Shown here piece by piece: positions 19,373 to 30,484 of a stretch of DNA of 64,000 nt; within the stretch, counting starts at the first letter, position 1, and every line of letters starts with the position of its first letter. This DNA comes from Rhodoblastus sp963804045 (GTDB lineage Bacteria > Pseudomonadota > Alphaproteobacteria > Rhizobiales > Beijerinckiaceae): NCBI GenBank assembly GCA_963804045.1, contig CAWDOR010000034.1, positions 124,001-188,000 on the forward strand. Direction: 5' to 3'. The notes under the pieces were generated by a model. That model was not told where the DNA came from. It did not search any database and saw nothing but the letters and a program-made list of their open reading frames with translations. The position numbers were made by a program, and so were the translations under genes.

Positions 19373-20671
19373 ATGCGGCGGCTTGTCTATGCCTTCGTCG
19401 CGCTAGGCGCGACGTTTATCGCCCTAGCTTTCGTTGGCTTTTATTTTTACGAGCGGCCCGATGTGCTGCGCATAGCCGTTCCGCGTGGTGGCGAAGCCTA
19501 TAAGCTGGTTGTGGCCCTGGCGCAGAAATTCACCGCCGACAGGGCCCAAGTGCGATTTAAGATTCTTCCCGTTAGCGATCTTCAAGCGGCGGCCGCCGCC
19601 CTGGATGCGGATCGGGCCGATCTGGCGGTCGTGCGTAGCGACATCGCCTTGCCGACCAAGGGCCAGACGGCGCTGATTCTGGCTCACGATCATGTCGTGC
19701 TGATCGCCCCGCATGGCGCGACATTTTCCGACGCCTCGGAATTGCGTGACAAAAGGGTGGTCGTGGTGGAAACCGAGGCTTCCGGCGAGGGCAATCTCAA
19801 ATTGCTGGAGCTGATCGAAGCGCATTACGGCCTTGCCGAAGGTTCAATTCGCAAGAAACTGGCTGTCGTAACTGAGTTGCATCGTCTTTTGACGTCCGGA
19901 GAAGCCGATGCGGTTCTGGCCATTGGCTCGTTCAGTTCACCTCTGCTGAATGAAGTGGTTCGTTCAGTGACAGCAGTCGATCCAGAAGGCAGGGAGCCGG
20001 TGTTCATCGCCATTCCCGAGGCGCCGGCCATCGCCAAACCCATGCCTGGGCTGGAATCGACGGAAATTTTGCGCGGAGCCTTTGGCGGCGCGCCGCCTAG
20101 GCCGGCTTCCGATGTCGCCACTTTGGGTTCGACCCTTCGCCTTTTGGCGCGCGAGGACCTCGCAAATAGCTTGGTCGGCCAATTGACGCGGCAAGTTCTT
20201 GCCGATCGCGCCAGCGTCGCCGCGACGGCGCCTTTGGCCAATCAATTGGAAACGCCTTCGACCGACAAGGGCGAAGCCTTGCCGACTCATCCCGGCGCGG
20301 CGGCATTCATCGACGGTGAAGAAGAAAGTTTTTTCGATAAATACAGCGATATGATCTATGTTGGGGCGATGATTGGCTCGGTGGCGCTTTCGGCCTTCGC
20401 GACCCTCGCCAGCCGGCTGACCGTGCAAGGTTACGCCCGTTTCGATCAGTTTCTCGAGCGCGCCCTTACGATCGTGAAGGAGGCCCGCGAGGCCGAAGGG
20501 CTGGAGGCGCTGGACGATCTTGAGCGTGAGATCGACGCCATACTCACGGAAACGCTTTCGTCCGGAAACATGCCCAAGCTCGACGCCCATCAGGTCGCGG
20601 CGGTCGGATTGGTGATTCAGCAGGCGAGACTCGCCATCAACGATCGACGGCGCTCGCTCAAGGCCAAGTGA
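19373..20671 (+). CDS. TAXI-type solute-binding protein with C-terminal membrane anchor
   Basis: A 432-residue protein. An N-terminal hydrophobic segment (residues 5-26) is followed by a periplasmic-binding fold of the TAXI type: IAVPRGGEAYKLVVALAQKF, a DADRADLAVVRSDIALP segment, and DKRVVVVETEASGEGN. A second hydrophobic segment at about 322-342 (MIYVGAMIGSVALSAFATLA) is followed by a roughly 85-residue charged, probably cytoplasmic, tail rich in heptad-like Glu/Arg/Leu. Ordinary TAXI proteins deliver solutes to TRAP permeases; no TRAP permease is encoded here, so this anchored form may be a sensor or envelope protein. Its ribosome-binding GAGG directly follows a perfect hairpin. Function unknown. 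Confidence 0.75.
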   Translation: MRRLVYAFVALGATFIALAFVGFYFYERPDVLRIAVPRGGEAYKLVVALAQKFTADRAQVRFKILPVSDLQAAAAALDADRADLAVVRSDIALPTKGQTALILAHDHVVLIAPHGATFSDASELRDKRVVVVETEASGEGNLKLLELIEAHYGLAEGSIRKKLAVVTELHRLLTSGEADAVLAIGSFSSPLLNEVVRSVTAVDPEGREPVFIAIPEAPAIAKPMPGLESTEILRGAFGGAPPRPASDVATLGSTLRLLAREDLANSLVGQLTRQVLADRASVAATAPLANQLETPSTDKGEALPTHPGAAAFIDGEEESFFDKYSDMIYVGAMIGSVALSAFATLASRLTVQGYARFDQFLERALTIVKEAREAEGLEALDDLEREIDAILTETLSSGNMPKLDAHQVAAVGLVIQQARLAINDRRRSLKAK

Positions 20672-20706
20672 TCAAACCCGATTGACAAGTGATCAAACCC
20701 GATTGA
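20665..20706 (+). repeat. 21-base perfect tandem duplication spanning a stop codon
   Basis: CAAGTGATCAAACCCGATTGA occurs twice without a gap (20665-20685, 20686-20706). The TGA of the TAXI gene lies in the first copy and its duplicate in the second. The second copy runs into the stem of the following terminator. Confidence 0.9.
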
Positions 20707-20740
20707 AAGGCGCGCGCAGGGTTCCCAAAGGCGCGCTTTT
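20706..20740 (+). terminator. rho-independent terminator after the TAXI gene
   Basis: AAAGGCGCGC (20706-20715) pairs with GCGCGCTTTT (20731-20740) with one G-U pair; an inner GGG/CCC pair sits in the loop and the right arm ends in four T. It separates the TAXI gene from typA. Confidence 0.65.
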
Positions 20741-20886
20741 CGGCTAAGGGCTGGCGCAGTCCAGATTTCTCGCGATCTCCGCCCCCAGCAGCGAGTTCTC
20801 TTTCCTGTCATCGATTGCGGAAAGAGTTTTCGTCAACGCGCCATGATTCGGGCGCGGCGCATCGCATTCCGACCAAGCAAGGCACC

Positions 20887-22698
<1,812 letters not shown>

Positions 22699-22767
22699 GC
22701 CGCTTCTTGTCGAGGCCGGGCTTTGGTCGACAATTGGCCGAGTCCGGCTGTCGTTTTCGGAGCTATG

Positions 22768-24069
22768 ATGGAGTTTAACTACGACGAGGTCCGTCTTGGG
22801 CAGAACGCCCGGCGGCTACGTGTCGATACACTGGCGCGATTACGGTGGCTGGCCTTCGCAGGCCAGATCGGCGCCATTCTGTTCACCGCTTTTTTCCTGC
22901 GTTTCGACCTTGCATTTCCGATTTGTCTCGCTTTGGTTGGGTTGCTTGGGGCCGCGAATCTTGTCGTCACCGCCTTTACGTCGCGCCAGATGCGCCTTTC
23001 CGAATTAAATGCAACGTTTTTTTTAATATTTGATATAGTGCAACTTGCTTCTATACTTTATTTTACTGGTGGTATCGAAAATCCGTTCTCTATATTGTTT
23101 CTTGCTCCGGTGACGGTGTCAGCTGTATCGTTGCAAGTAAGGCATATTTTGAGCGTCATGCTGGTTTCCTTGTTTTGTGTGACGCTGCTCTGTTTCTTTC
23201 ATCAACCCCTGCCCTGGTACGACGGCCAAATCCTGAATCTTCCGCCGCTTTACAAGGCGGGCGTCTGGTCGGCGATTCTGGTCTCTTGTCTTTTCATTTC
23301 CGCCTATGTGTCTCGCGTCGCCAATGAAGCACGCTCGTTGAGCCAGGCGTTGGCGGCGGCGGAACTGGTCCTGGAGCGGGAAAATCATCTGTCGAAACTC
23401 GACGGCCTCGCAGCGGCGGCTGCGCACGAACTTGGAACGCCCCTGGCGACGATTTCACTGGTTTCGCGGGAGTTGAACAAGGCTGTGGTTCCCTCGGAGC
23501 TCAAGGAAGATTTGGTTTTGCTTGAACAGGAGGCGCAGAGGTGCCGCGCGATTTTGGGCAAGCTGACGTCTCTGGCTGACGAGAATGACGAGCCTTTTGC
23601 AACGACCCGGCTCAGCGTTTTACTGGAACAGATCGCGGAGCCGCATCGCTTCGGCGCCGTCGATGTCAACATCCATCTTGGCGGCGACGGGGAGGAGCCG
23701 AAATCGGCCTATAGCCCGGCGATCATCTATGGCATTGGTAATTTCGTCGATAATGCCGTCGACTTCGCCAATTCAACCGTGAAAATCGATGCGACCTGGA
23801 GTTTGAATGACGTTGAAATCGTCATTGCCGACGATGGTCCTGGTTTTCCTGGAGAATTGATCGACCAGCTTGGCGAACCCTACCTTTCGCGGAGAGCCAA
23901 TAGACGAACCAAAATCGAAAATGGCTCCGGTCTTGGTCTTGGCGTATTTATCGCAAAAACGTTGTTAGAGCGCTCAGGCGCACTATTATCTTTTTCAAAC
24001 GACAGTCACGGCGGCGCCAAGATTGCACTTAAATGGACTCGCGGACAATTCGAAAATCCCAATGTTTAA
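22768..24069 (+). CDS. regB: redox sensor histidine kinase RegB/PrrB/ActS
   Basis: Membrane histidine kinase of the global redox system RegB/RegA. With the ATG at 22768 (GGAG five bases upstream; a second ATG directly before) the protein is 433 residues. Six membrane segments lie in residues 25-185. The conserved ubiquinone-site motif GGIENPF is at 101-107. The H-box AAAAHELGTPLATIS has His220, and Cys259 in EAQRCRAIL, 39 residues later, matches the redox-active cysteine of RegB. The ATP domain has NFVDNAVDFA, ADDGPGFPG and GSGLGLGVFI. The stretch coding for the quinone loop is unusually AT-rich. RegA follows after 100 bases. Confidence 0.95.
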   Translation: MEFNYDEVRLGQNARRLRVDTLARLRWLAFAGQIGAILFTAFFLRFDLAFPICLALVGLLGAANLVVTAFTSRQMRLSELNATFFLIFDIVQLASILYFTGGIENPFSILFLAPVTVSAVSLQVRHILSVMLVSLFCVTLLCFFHQPLPWYDGQILNLPPLYKAGVWSAILVSCLFISAYVSRVANEARSLSQALAAAELVLERENHLSKLDGLAAAAAHELGTPLATISLVSRELNKAVVPSELKEDLVLLEQEAQRCRAILGKLTSLADENDEPFATTRLSVLLEQIAEPHRFGAVDVNIHLGGDGEEPKSAYSPAIIYGIGNFVDNAVDFANSTVKIDATWSLNDVEIVIADDGPGFPGELIDQLGEPYLSRRANRRTKIENGSGLGLGVFIAKTLLERSGALLSFSNDSHGGAKIALKWTRGQFENPNV

Positions 24070-24169
24070 GGATGGGATTTTCGATTGTTAGGAGACGAGT
24101 CCAATTACATAAATGGTTTGATTTCGGATCGTTCGTGACGTATCGAGGGCCTTCCCTTGGGAGCGCGAT

Positions 24170-24760
24170 ATGGCCGAGTCTCCAGAATCCGTCACAAGCG
24201 CCGACCACGGCGAGGCGGCGGCTCTTTTTGCAAAAGACAAGACGCTGCTGATTGTCGATGACGACAAGCCGTTTCTGAATCGTTTGGCCAAGGCGATGGG
24301 CTCGCGGGGATTTCTCGTCACTTGCGCCGATACGGTCGCCGACGGCTTGAATGCAATTCGGAACGCCCCTCCGGCCTTTGCCGTGATCGACATGCGGCTC
24401 GGCGACGGCAATGGCCTTGACGTCATCAGCGAATTGAAAGCGCGCCGTCCGGAAGCGCGGGGCATCATTCTGACGGGCTACGGCAATATTTCCTCAGCGG
24501 TGTTGGCGGTCAAGCTCGGCGCCTTCGATTATCTCGCCAAGCCGACCGACGCCGACGAGATCTATGCGGCGTTGCTCCACGCCAATTCGAGCTCCGCTGG
24601 CGAAGCGCCGATCAATCCCATGTCGGCCGAGCGTGTCCGCTGGGAACATATCCAGCGAATATTCGAACTCTGTAATCGGAATGTCTCGGAGACGGCGCGC
24701 CGTCTGACCATGCATCGTCGCACCTTGCAGCGCATTCTGGCCAAACGCGCGCCGAAATAA
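24170..24760 (+). CDS. regA: redox response regulator RegA/PrrA/ActR
   Basis: Partner of RegB; in related bacteria it controls respiration, carbon and nitrogen fixation, hydrogenase and photosynthesis genes. 196 residues: receiver with acidic triplet DDD (30-32) and phospho-acceptor Asp74 in VIDMRLGDGNG, then a short linker and a Fis-type helix-turn-helix ending RRLTMHRRTLQRILAKRAPK, which is nearly invariant in the family. The gene converges with holA, the stop codons being almost adjacent. Confidence 0.95.
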   Translation: MAESPESVTSADHGEAAALFAKDKTLLIVDDDKPFLNRLAKAMGSRGFLVTCADTVADGLNAIRNAPPAFAVIDMRLGDGNGLDVISELKARRPEARGIILTGYGNISSAVLAVKLGAFDYLAKPTDADEIYAALLHANSSSAGEAPINPMSAERVRWEHIQRIFELCNRNVSETARRLTMHRRTLQRILAKRAPK

Positions 24761-24761
24761 C

Positions 24762-25814
24762 TCAGCGCCGACGCTCGTTGGGTTTGGTTTGCCGACCGCC
24801 GGGACGCGAGAGCAGCAGTCGCGTCAGGCGCTCCGCCAGAAGCGTCGGATTTTGCCGCGACGCTTTGGTGAAGCTTTGCAAGATCGCGATCAATTCGACA
24901 ATTTCGCCTGAGCTGAAAGATTTGAGCTGGCTGGAGAACTCCGCCTTGCGGGCGAAGCCGCCGGTCTGGCGCAGCATGGTTTGCAGCGCATCATTGGCGT
25001 TCGTTCGGTTTTCTATTTCGCTGAGCCCGCGCTGCAAGGCGAGGGCATGGCGCAACATCAGCACCAGAATCGTCGTTGGATCGACGCCGGTTTGCAGCGC
25101 GCGATGGACCAGTTCGAGCGTTTCCCTGCGGCTCAGCGAAAAAAAGCCGTCGATGATGGCATCGGTGCGCGACAGATTGGGATCGTGAGAGATCGCCTCG
25201 ACGTCGGCAAAGGCAATTTGGCTCTGTCCATGGGTATAGAGCAGCAGCTTCTCGATCTCGTTTCGCGTGGCGATGCGATCTTCGCCGAGCGTGTCGAGCA
25301 ATGCATCGCGCGCGCCGGGTTCAATGCTTTGCCCGGTGGCGGCCAGCTCCTGTTCGAGCAGCCGCAACACGCTGCGCAGATCGTCCTGGCGACATTCGAT
25401 GCTCGCGGCAAAACTCTGCGCTTCGATCCACTTTCGCAATGGGGCGTCGCGTCGGAGGTCGCCGGCTTCGAGCAGCAGAAGACAATTTTGCGGCGGCGCC
25501 TGAGCAATCATTTCCAAAGCGGGAAGAATGGATTTGCCGCCGAGATTGACGCGGATGACCCGGCTCGCCTGTTCGAACATGTCGATTGAATTGGCTTCAT
25601 CGACCAGAATCAGGGGGTCGGCGGCGATCGCATCGCCGGAAACATCGATTTTTTGTAACGGGGTCGAGCCTTCCGCGAGGAAATTATGGCGGCCGATATG
25701 CAGCGACCGTTCCGCGACCAAACCGCGATCCGGACCGAAAATCAGATAGATGAAATATCGGTCACTGGGTCTGGCGAGAAATGCGTCGGCCTCGCTATGC
25801 GATATCGCCGCCAT
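24762..25814 (-). CDS. holA: DNA polymerase III delta subunit
   Basis: Clamp-loader delta subunit, 350 residues, which opens the beta sliding clamp. Typical features are YLIFGPDRGLVAERS at the N-terminus, the degenerate Walker region, LIEAQSFAASIECRQDD and a C-terminal alpha-helical domain ending in a basic tail. It follows lptE by five bases in the order leuS-lptE-holA, a standard alphaproteobacterial operon. Intact. Confidence 0.92.
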   Translation of the reverse strand: MAAISHSEADAFLARPSDRYFIYLIFGPDRGLVAERSLHIGRHNFLAEGSTPLQKIDVSGDAIAADPLILVDEANSIDMFEQASRVIRVNLGGKSILPALEMIAQAPPQNCLLLLEAGDLRRDAPLRKWIEAQSFAASIECRQDDLRSVLRLLEQELAATGQSIEPGARDALLDTLGEDRIATRNEIEKLLLYTHGQSQIAFADVEAISHDPNLSRTDAIIDGFFSLSRRETLELVHRALQTGVDPTTILVLMLRHALALQRGLSEIENRTNANDALQTMLRQTGGFARKAEFSSQLKSFSSGEIVELIAILQSFTKASRQNPTLLAERLTRLLLSRPGGRQTKPNERRR

Positions 25815-25819
25815 TTGGT

Positions 25820-26365
25820 TTATTTCGCCAGGGCGACGGCGATGCGGGTGCGAATCTGCTCGGCAATGGTCTTGGCGTTGCGAATCTCAGCGTCGCGCGC
25901 GGCGCGCACATTGCTCAGGCGCTGCGAAGTGCGGTCATAGGAGACGAATTCGGCGACCGTGCCGCTGACCAAGGGCTTGTCGGTGGCGCCGACCAGCGGA
26001 AACAGCTTGTATTCGGCATCGACATGCACCGAGCCGGCTTCGGCCTGACCGGTAAAGGTATTGATGATCGGCGTGGCCATGCGCTCGCGAAGCGTCACCA
26101 CCAGGCGATATTTCGGCGGCGTGGACGATCCCGTGCCATCGAGCTGCGAAATCAGTTCATTCTCGACATAATGGCCGAGACGGTCAGGAATTGGCTCGAC
26201 CCTGATCGTGCGCAATTCGTCGCCAATCGGCGTCCCGCCTTCCGTCGAGGCCAGATAGAGAGGCTGGATGCAGCCGGCAAGCAGAAGGGTCGCGCCGAGA
26301 ACGACCGCCTTGCCCACGAAATGCGAGAGGCCGCTGCGGGTTTTGCTGGGGCTAGGCGACGACAT
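25820..26365 (-). CDS. lptE: LPS-assembly lipoprotein LptE
   Basis: Outer-membrane lipoprotein that plugs the LptD barrel and helps insert lipopolysaccharide. The lipobox LLLAGC appears about 30 residues in, after a hydrophobic signal segment. The body shows YRLVVTLRERMATPIINTFTGQAE and a C-terminal helix typical of the family. The ATG at 26365 overlaps the end of leuS by 14 bases; an earlier in-frame codon at 26386 is less likely. About 181 residues. Co-transcribed with leuS and holA. Confidence 0.88.
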   Translation of the reverse strand: MSSPSPSKTRSGLSHFVGKAVVLGATLLLAGCIQPLYLASTEGGTPIGDELRTIRVEPIPDRLGHYVENELISQLDGTGSSTPPKYRLVVTLRERMATPIINTFTGQAEAGSVHVDAEYKLFPLVGATDKPLVSGTVAEFVSYDRTSQRLSNVRAARDAEIRNAKTIAEQIRTRIAVALAK

Positions 26366-28968
26366 TGATGATCCTCTGCGGGACAACGATGATCTTTTTC
26401 GGCGTCCGTCCCTCGCAGGCGCGTTGGACAGTTTCCAGAGCCATGACCGCCGTCTCGATTTCGGCCTGGGATGCGGTGCGTGAAATGGTCAAGTCCGCTC
26501 GCTTTTTGCCGTTCACTTGCACCGGTAGCGTTACCACATCCTCGACGATAAGAGAACGATCCGCGATCGGCCAAGGCGATTCCGCGAGAAGCTGGACATT
26601 GCCAAGCTCAGCCCAGCATTCCTCGCCCAGATGCGGCATCACTGGCGCGAATATTTGAACAAGAATTTGGCCGGCCTCACGGAAGGCGTAACGGACATCG
26701 TCGCCGTCGACCGTGGCGTCGAAAGTTGCGACCAGCGCGGCCAATTGATTGGCGAGATCGTAGACCTGGGCGACGCAGCGATTGAAGCGCAAACGGCTGA
26801 GATCGTCTTCAGCCTTGACCAGAATGGCGTGCGCGGCCTTGCGGATTCGGTTCGCTTTTTCGCCGTATTCCGAAACCTGGTCCGTCTTCGCCGCGATATC
26901 CGCGATTTCGGCGATCAGGCGCCATAGCCTTTGCACGAATTTGGCAGCCGCCTGAACGCCGTCCTCGGTCCAGATCACGTCGCGGTCGGGCGGCGAGTTC
27001 GGACAGCATGAACCAGCGTGCCGTATCCGCGCCATAGGTGGCGATAATGTCGTCGGGGTCGATGGTGTTGCGTTTCGACTTGGACATTTTTTCGATCGAG
27101 CCGATGTCCACTGGTCGATTGTCACTGAGCGCAAAGGCCTTTCGGTCCGATCCATCGGTCTCGAAACGAATTTCCGTCGGCGACATCCAGGCTCCCTCAG
27201 CGGAGCGATAGGTTTCGTGGACGACCATGCCTTGGGTAAACAGGCCGGCGAAGGGTTCGCTCAAGCCGACATGGCCGGTCGCCTGCATGGCGCGGGTGAA
27301 GAAGCGAGCATAAAGCAGGTGCAGGATGGCATGCTCGATGCCGCCAATATATTGATCGACCGGCAGCCAATGATCGACGACGGATTTGTCGGTCGGCGAT
27401 TCCGTGTTCTTGGGATCGGTGAAGCGAGCAAAATACCAGGACGAATCGACGAATGTGTCCATCGTGTCGGTTTCACGCCGCGCCGGTTTGCCGCATTTCG
27501 GGCAGGTTGTCTTGCCCCAGCTTTCATGGCGATCCAGCGGATTGCCCGGCAGATCGAAGCTGACGTCCGGCGGCAGTTCGATTGGCAGGCTGGCGCGCGG
27601 CGCGGACACAACGCCGCAATCTTCGCAATGGATGATCGGAATCGGGCAGCCCCAATAGCGTTGGCGGGAAATGCCCCAGTCGCGCAGCTTGTAATTGACT
27701 TGGCGTCGAGCGCGGGGCGCGCCCTCGACCGTTTCGCTTTCCAGCCTCCGAACTGCTTCTTCACGCGCTTCAGCTGGCGTCATGCCGTCGAGGAAACGCG
27801 AATGGATCAGCCGGCCGTCGCCGTCATAAGCGGCTTCATCGACTGAAAATTTCTCGGGATCGACGCCTTCGGGGCAGACGACCACGGTCCAGCCAAGATC
27901 ATATTTCCGCGCGAAATCCAGATCGCGCTGGTCATGGGCGGGGCAGCCGAAAATCGCGCCTGTGCCATAGTCCATCAGGACGAAATTGGCGATATAGACC
28001 GGCAGGGTCCATTCGGGATCGAAAGGATGTTTGACCCGGGCGCCGGTATCAAAACCCTTTTTCTCCGCGGTTTCCAGTGCGGCGCTTGAGGTGCCGATCC
28101 GGCGGCATTCCTCGATGAAAGCCGCCATTTCGGCATTGTCTCGCGCCAATTCAGCGGCAAAGGGGTGGTCGGGCGACAGGGCGAGGAAACGCGCGCCAAA
28201 CAGGGTGTCCGGTCGGGTGGTAAAGACTTCGACGGTCTTGAACGCCTTTGGATCGACCACATCGAATTTCACCAGCGCGCCTTCGGAGCGGCCGATCCAG
28301 TTTTTCTGCATCAGCCGGACTTTTTCCGGCCAACGCTCCAGCCCGTCGAGCGAGGCAAGCAAATCCTCGGCGAATTCGGTGATGCGGAAAAACCATTGCG
28401 TCAGTTCGCGCTGCTCGACCAGAGCGCCGGAGCGCCAGCCTCGCCCGTCTATGACCTGTTCATTGGCCAGCACGGTCTGATCGACCGGGTCCCAGTTGAC
28501 CTTGGCGTTCTTGCGATAGACCAGTCCCTTGTCGAGCATGTCAAGGAACATGGCCTGCTGATGCTTGTAATAGCTGGCGTCACAGGTGGCGATTTCGCGC
28601 GACCAGTCGATGGAAAGCCCCATGCTCTGCAATTGTTTGCGCATGGCGGCGATATTCGCATAGGTCCATTCGCCGGGATGCGAGCCATTGAGCCGCGCGG
28701 CGTTTTCGGCGGGCATGCCGAAGGCGTCCCAGCCCATGGGATGAAGGACATTATAGCCCCGGGCGCGCATGACGCGGGCGACGACATCGCCCATGGCGTA
28801 GTTGCGCACATGGCCCATGTGAATGCGCCCCGACGGATAGGGGAACATTTCGAGCACATAATATTTTGGGCGCGGATCGTCGTTACGGGTGAGGAATGTC
28901 TGTTGCTCCGACCAGGTTTTCTGCCATTTTGGCTCGGCTTCATGGGGATTGTAACGGTCAGGGCGCAT
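26352..28968 (-). CDS. leuS: leucyl-tRNA synthetase, frameshifted at 26998
   Basis: Class I synthetase charging tRNA-Leu. The HIGH motif appears as PYPSGRIHMGHVRNY near residue 42 and KMSKSKRN appears just before the break; an editing domain lies between. The N-terminal 640 or so residues and the C-terminal anticodon-binding part (from SPPDRDVIWTEDGVQAA) are in different frames. Removing one T from GAGTTC on the + strand (26995-27000) joins them as WFMLSDSPPDRDV, the family-typical sequence, giving about 871 residues. The gene is essential, so a consensus error is the likely cause. It heads the leuS-lptE-holA operon. Confidence 0.93.
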
Positions 28969-29123
28969 CGAATTTCGGCTTTTCCAGAATGATCCAGGCT
29001 GGCCGCAAAGAGCATAATTTCGCCGGGCCGGTCAATTGATTTGGCTGTCGGCGCGGCGGTCGCGCCACCGGGGAATTTGCAAATTCTCCGGTTGGGTTTA
29101 TTTCCGGGAGGAAATGGCGAAGG

Positions 29124-29813
29124 ATGCAGGAATTGATCGGGCAAAGCGTAACGAACGATATTGCGGCGCGGCTCGAACAGGTCCGGCAGATCATGGCGCG
29201 CGCCTGCCGCGATTGTGGCCGCGATCGCCATGAGGTCGAGCTGGTTTGCGTCTCCAAGAACTTCGACGCCGAGGCGATTCTGCCGGCGCTGCGATCTGGA
29301 CAGCGGGTATTCGGCGAGAATCGCGTGCAGGAGGCGGCGGGAAAATGGCCGGCGTTACGTCAGCAATTCGCCGATATCGAATTGCATCTGATTGGCCCGC
29401 TTCAATCCAACAAGGTCGAACTGGCCGTCGAGATTTTCGACGTCATCCAGACAATCGACCGCGTGAAAATCGCCGAGGCCATCGCGCATCACGCAAGGAT
29501 CAAGAACAAAGACTTGCCCTGTTTCATTCAGGTCAACACGGGCGCTGAAGCGCAAAAGGCCGGCGTTTCCGTCGCCGATTTGCCGGCTTTGTCGAGGGCG
29601 TGCCGCGAGGATTTGGGTCTGCGGATCGAGGGCTTGATGTGCATTCCGCCCGTCGATCAGCCGGTGACGCCGCATTTCGCGCTTTTGCATCGCCTGGCCA
29701 ATGAAAACGGCCTGAAAAAACTGTCCATGGGCATGAGCGGCGATTTTGAACAGGCGATTTTCCTCGGCGCCACGCATGTCCGCGTCGGCTCGGCCATTTT
29801 TGGTCAGCGCTGA
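29124..29813 (+). CDS. yggS: YggS/PLPBP pyridoxal phosphate homeostasis protein
   Basis: A 229-residue PLP-binding protein of the alanine-racemase-like barrel fold, which buffers vitamin B6 and affects amino-acid metabolism. The PLP lysine is in VCVSKNFDAEAI (Lys about 46; many homologues have SKT here). GENRVQEAAGKW, IGPLQSNK, FIQVNTGAEAQKAGV, LMCIPP and SMGMSGDFEQAI are family hallmarks. Divergent from leuS across about 155 bases. Its 3' end overlaps the convergent transpeptidase gene by ten bases. Confidence 0.94.
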   Translation: MQELIGQSVTNDIAARLEQVRQIMARACRDCGRDRHEVELVCVSKNFDAEAILPALRSGQRVFGENRVQEAAGKWPALRQQFADIELHLIGPLQSNKVELAVEIFDVIQTIDRVKIAEAIAHHARIKNKDLPCFIQVNTGAEAQKAGVSVADLPALSRACREDLGLRIEGLMCIPPVDQPVTPHFALLHRLANENGLKKLSMGMSGDFEQAIFLGATHVRVGSAIFGQR

Positions 29814-30421
29814 GGGCGGGCGTCGAGCCCGACCCGGAAAATAAGGCGCTTGGCGAGAATGGGCGCCAACCGCCTCATATCGTCCGGTTTGATAGCGATG
29901 CAGCCGGCGGTCGGGCGCAAATCCCGATGGGCAAGATGAAAAAAAATCGCGCTGCCACGACCCATGACGCGCGGTTTCAGATTGTAGTCGAGCACGCCGA
30001 TCAGATCGTAAATCCCATCCTCCCGCCAGAGATTTTCAGCGCTGGCGCCGATCGGCAGTTGGACTGGACGATTATAGTGAAAGGATCGCGGGTCGTCGCA
30101 CCATCCGTCCGAAGGACAAATCTTGTGGCAGCCGGGCGGGTTGGCTGTCCATTTTTCGGCGCGCTTCAGCCAGCCAAGCGCCGAAAAACGTCCAATCGGG
30201 GTCACGCCATCCCCTTCGCGCCGTTTGACGCCAATGCCGCTGCGACCTATCGCGCAGGGGATGCTTCGCTGACCCACCTGCAAAATGCCCCGGGGAACGC
30301 CGGCGACCACTCGCGCGAGTGGTCGAACCGAGAGCACTGTCTTTCGAACTCGCCGGTCACTTCGCTTAAATTCCCTGTTTTGACGAAAGCGAGACGGAAG
30401 CGTAGGTTCTTGACTTGCCAA
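29804..30421 (-). CDS. YkuD-family L,D-transpeptidase
   Basis: A 205-residue protein of the short YkuD-type group (COG3786). The catalytic Cys174 lies in RPTAGCIAI, where the usual SHGC is TAGC, a form seen in this subfamily; conserved His162 and His165 precede it. L,D-transpeptidases make 3-3 peptidoglycan cross-links or attach lipoproteins. No clear signal peptide is visible: the N-terminus is strongly basic, so export is uncertain. The start is a TTG at 30421 preceded by GAGGA; no ATG fits. It is divergent from the response regulator and overlaps yggS tail to tail. Confidence 0.78.
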   Translation of the reverse strand: MASQEPTLPSRFRQNREFKRSDRRVRKTVLSVRPLARVVAGVPRGILQVGQRSIPCAIGRSGIGVKRREGDGVTPIGRFSALGWLKRAEKWTANPPGCHKICPSDGWCDDPRSFHYNRPVQLPIGASAENLWREDGIYDLIGVLDYNLKPRVMGRGSAIFFHLAHRDLRPTAGCIAIKPDDMRRLAPILAKRLIFRVGLDARPQR

Positions 30422-30484
30422 GGACTAAACGTTCCTCTTTGTCATGTTTCTTCATCGTGATTCGAACCGATCATAGGATGGTTC

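Noticed and set aside
26352..28968. Reading leuS as two separate genes
   Set aside because: The two parts join exactly at a conserved LeuS motif after a one-base change, and the 3' part lacks its own start signals.
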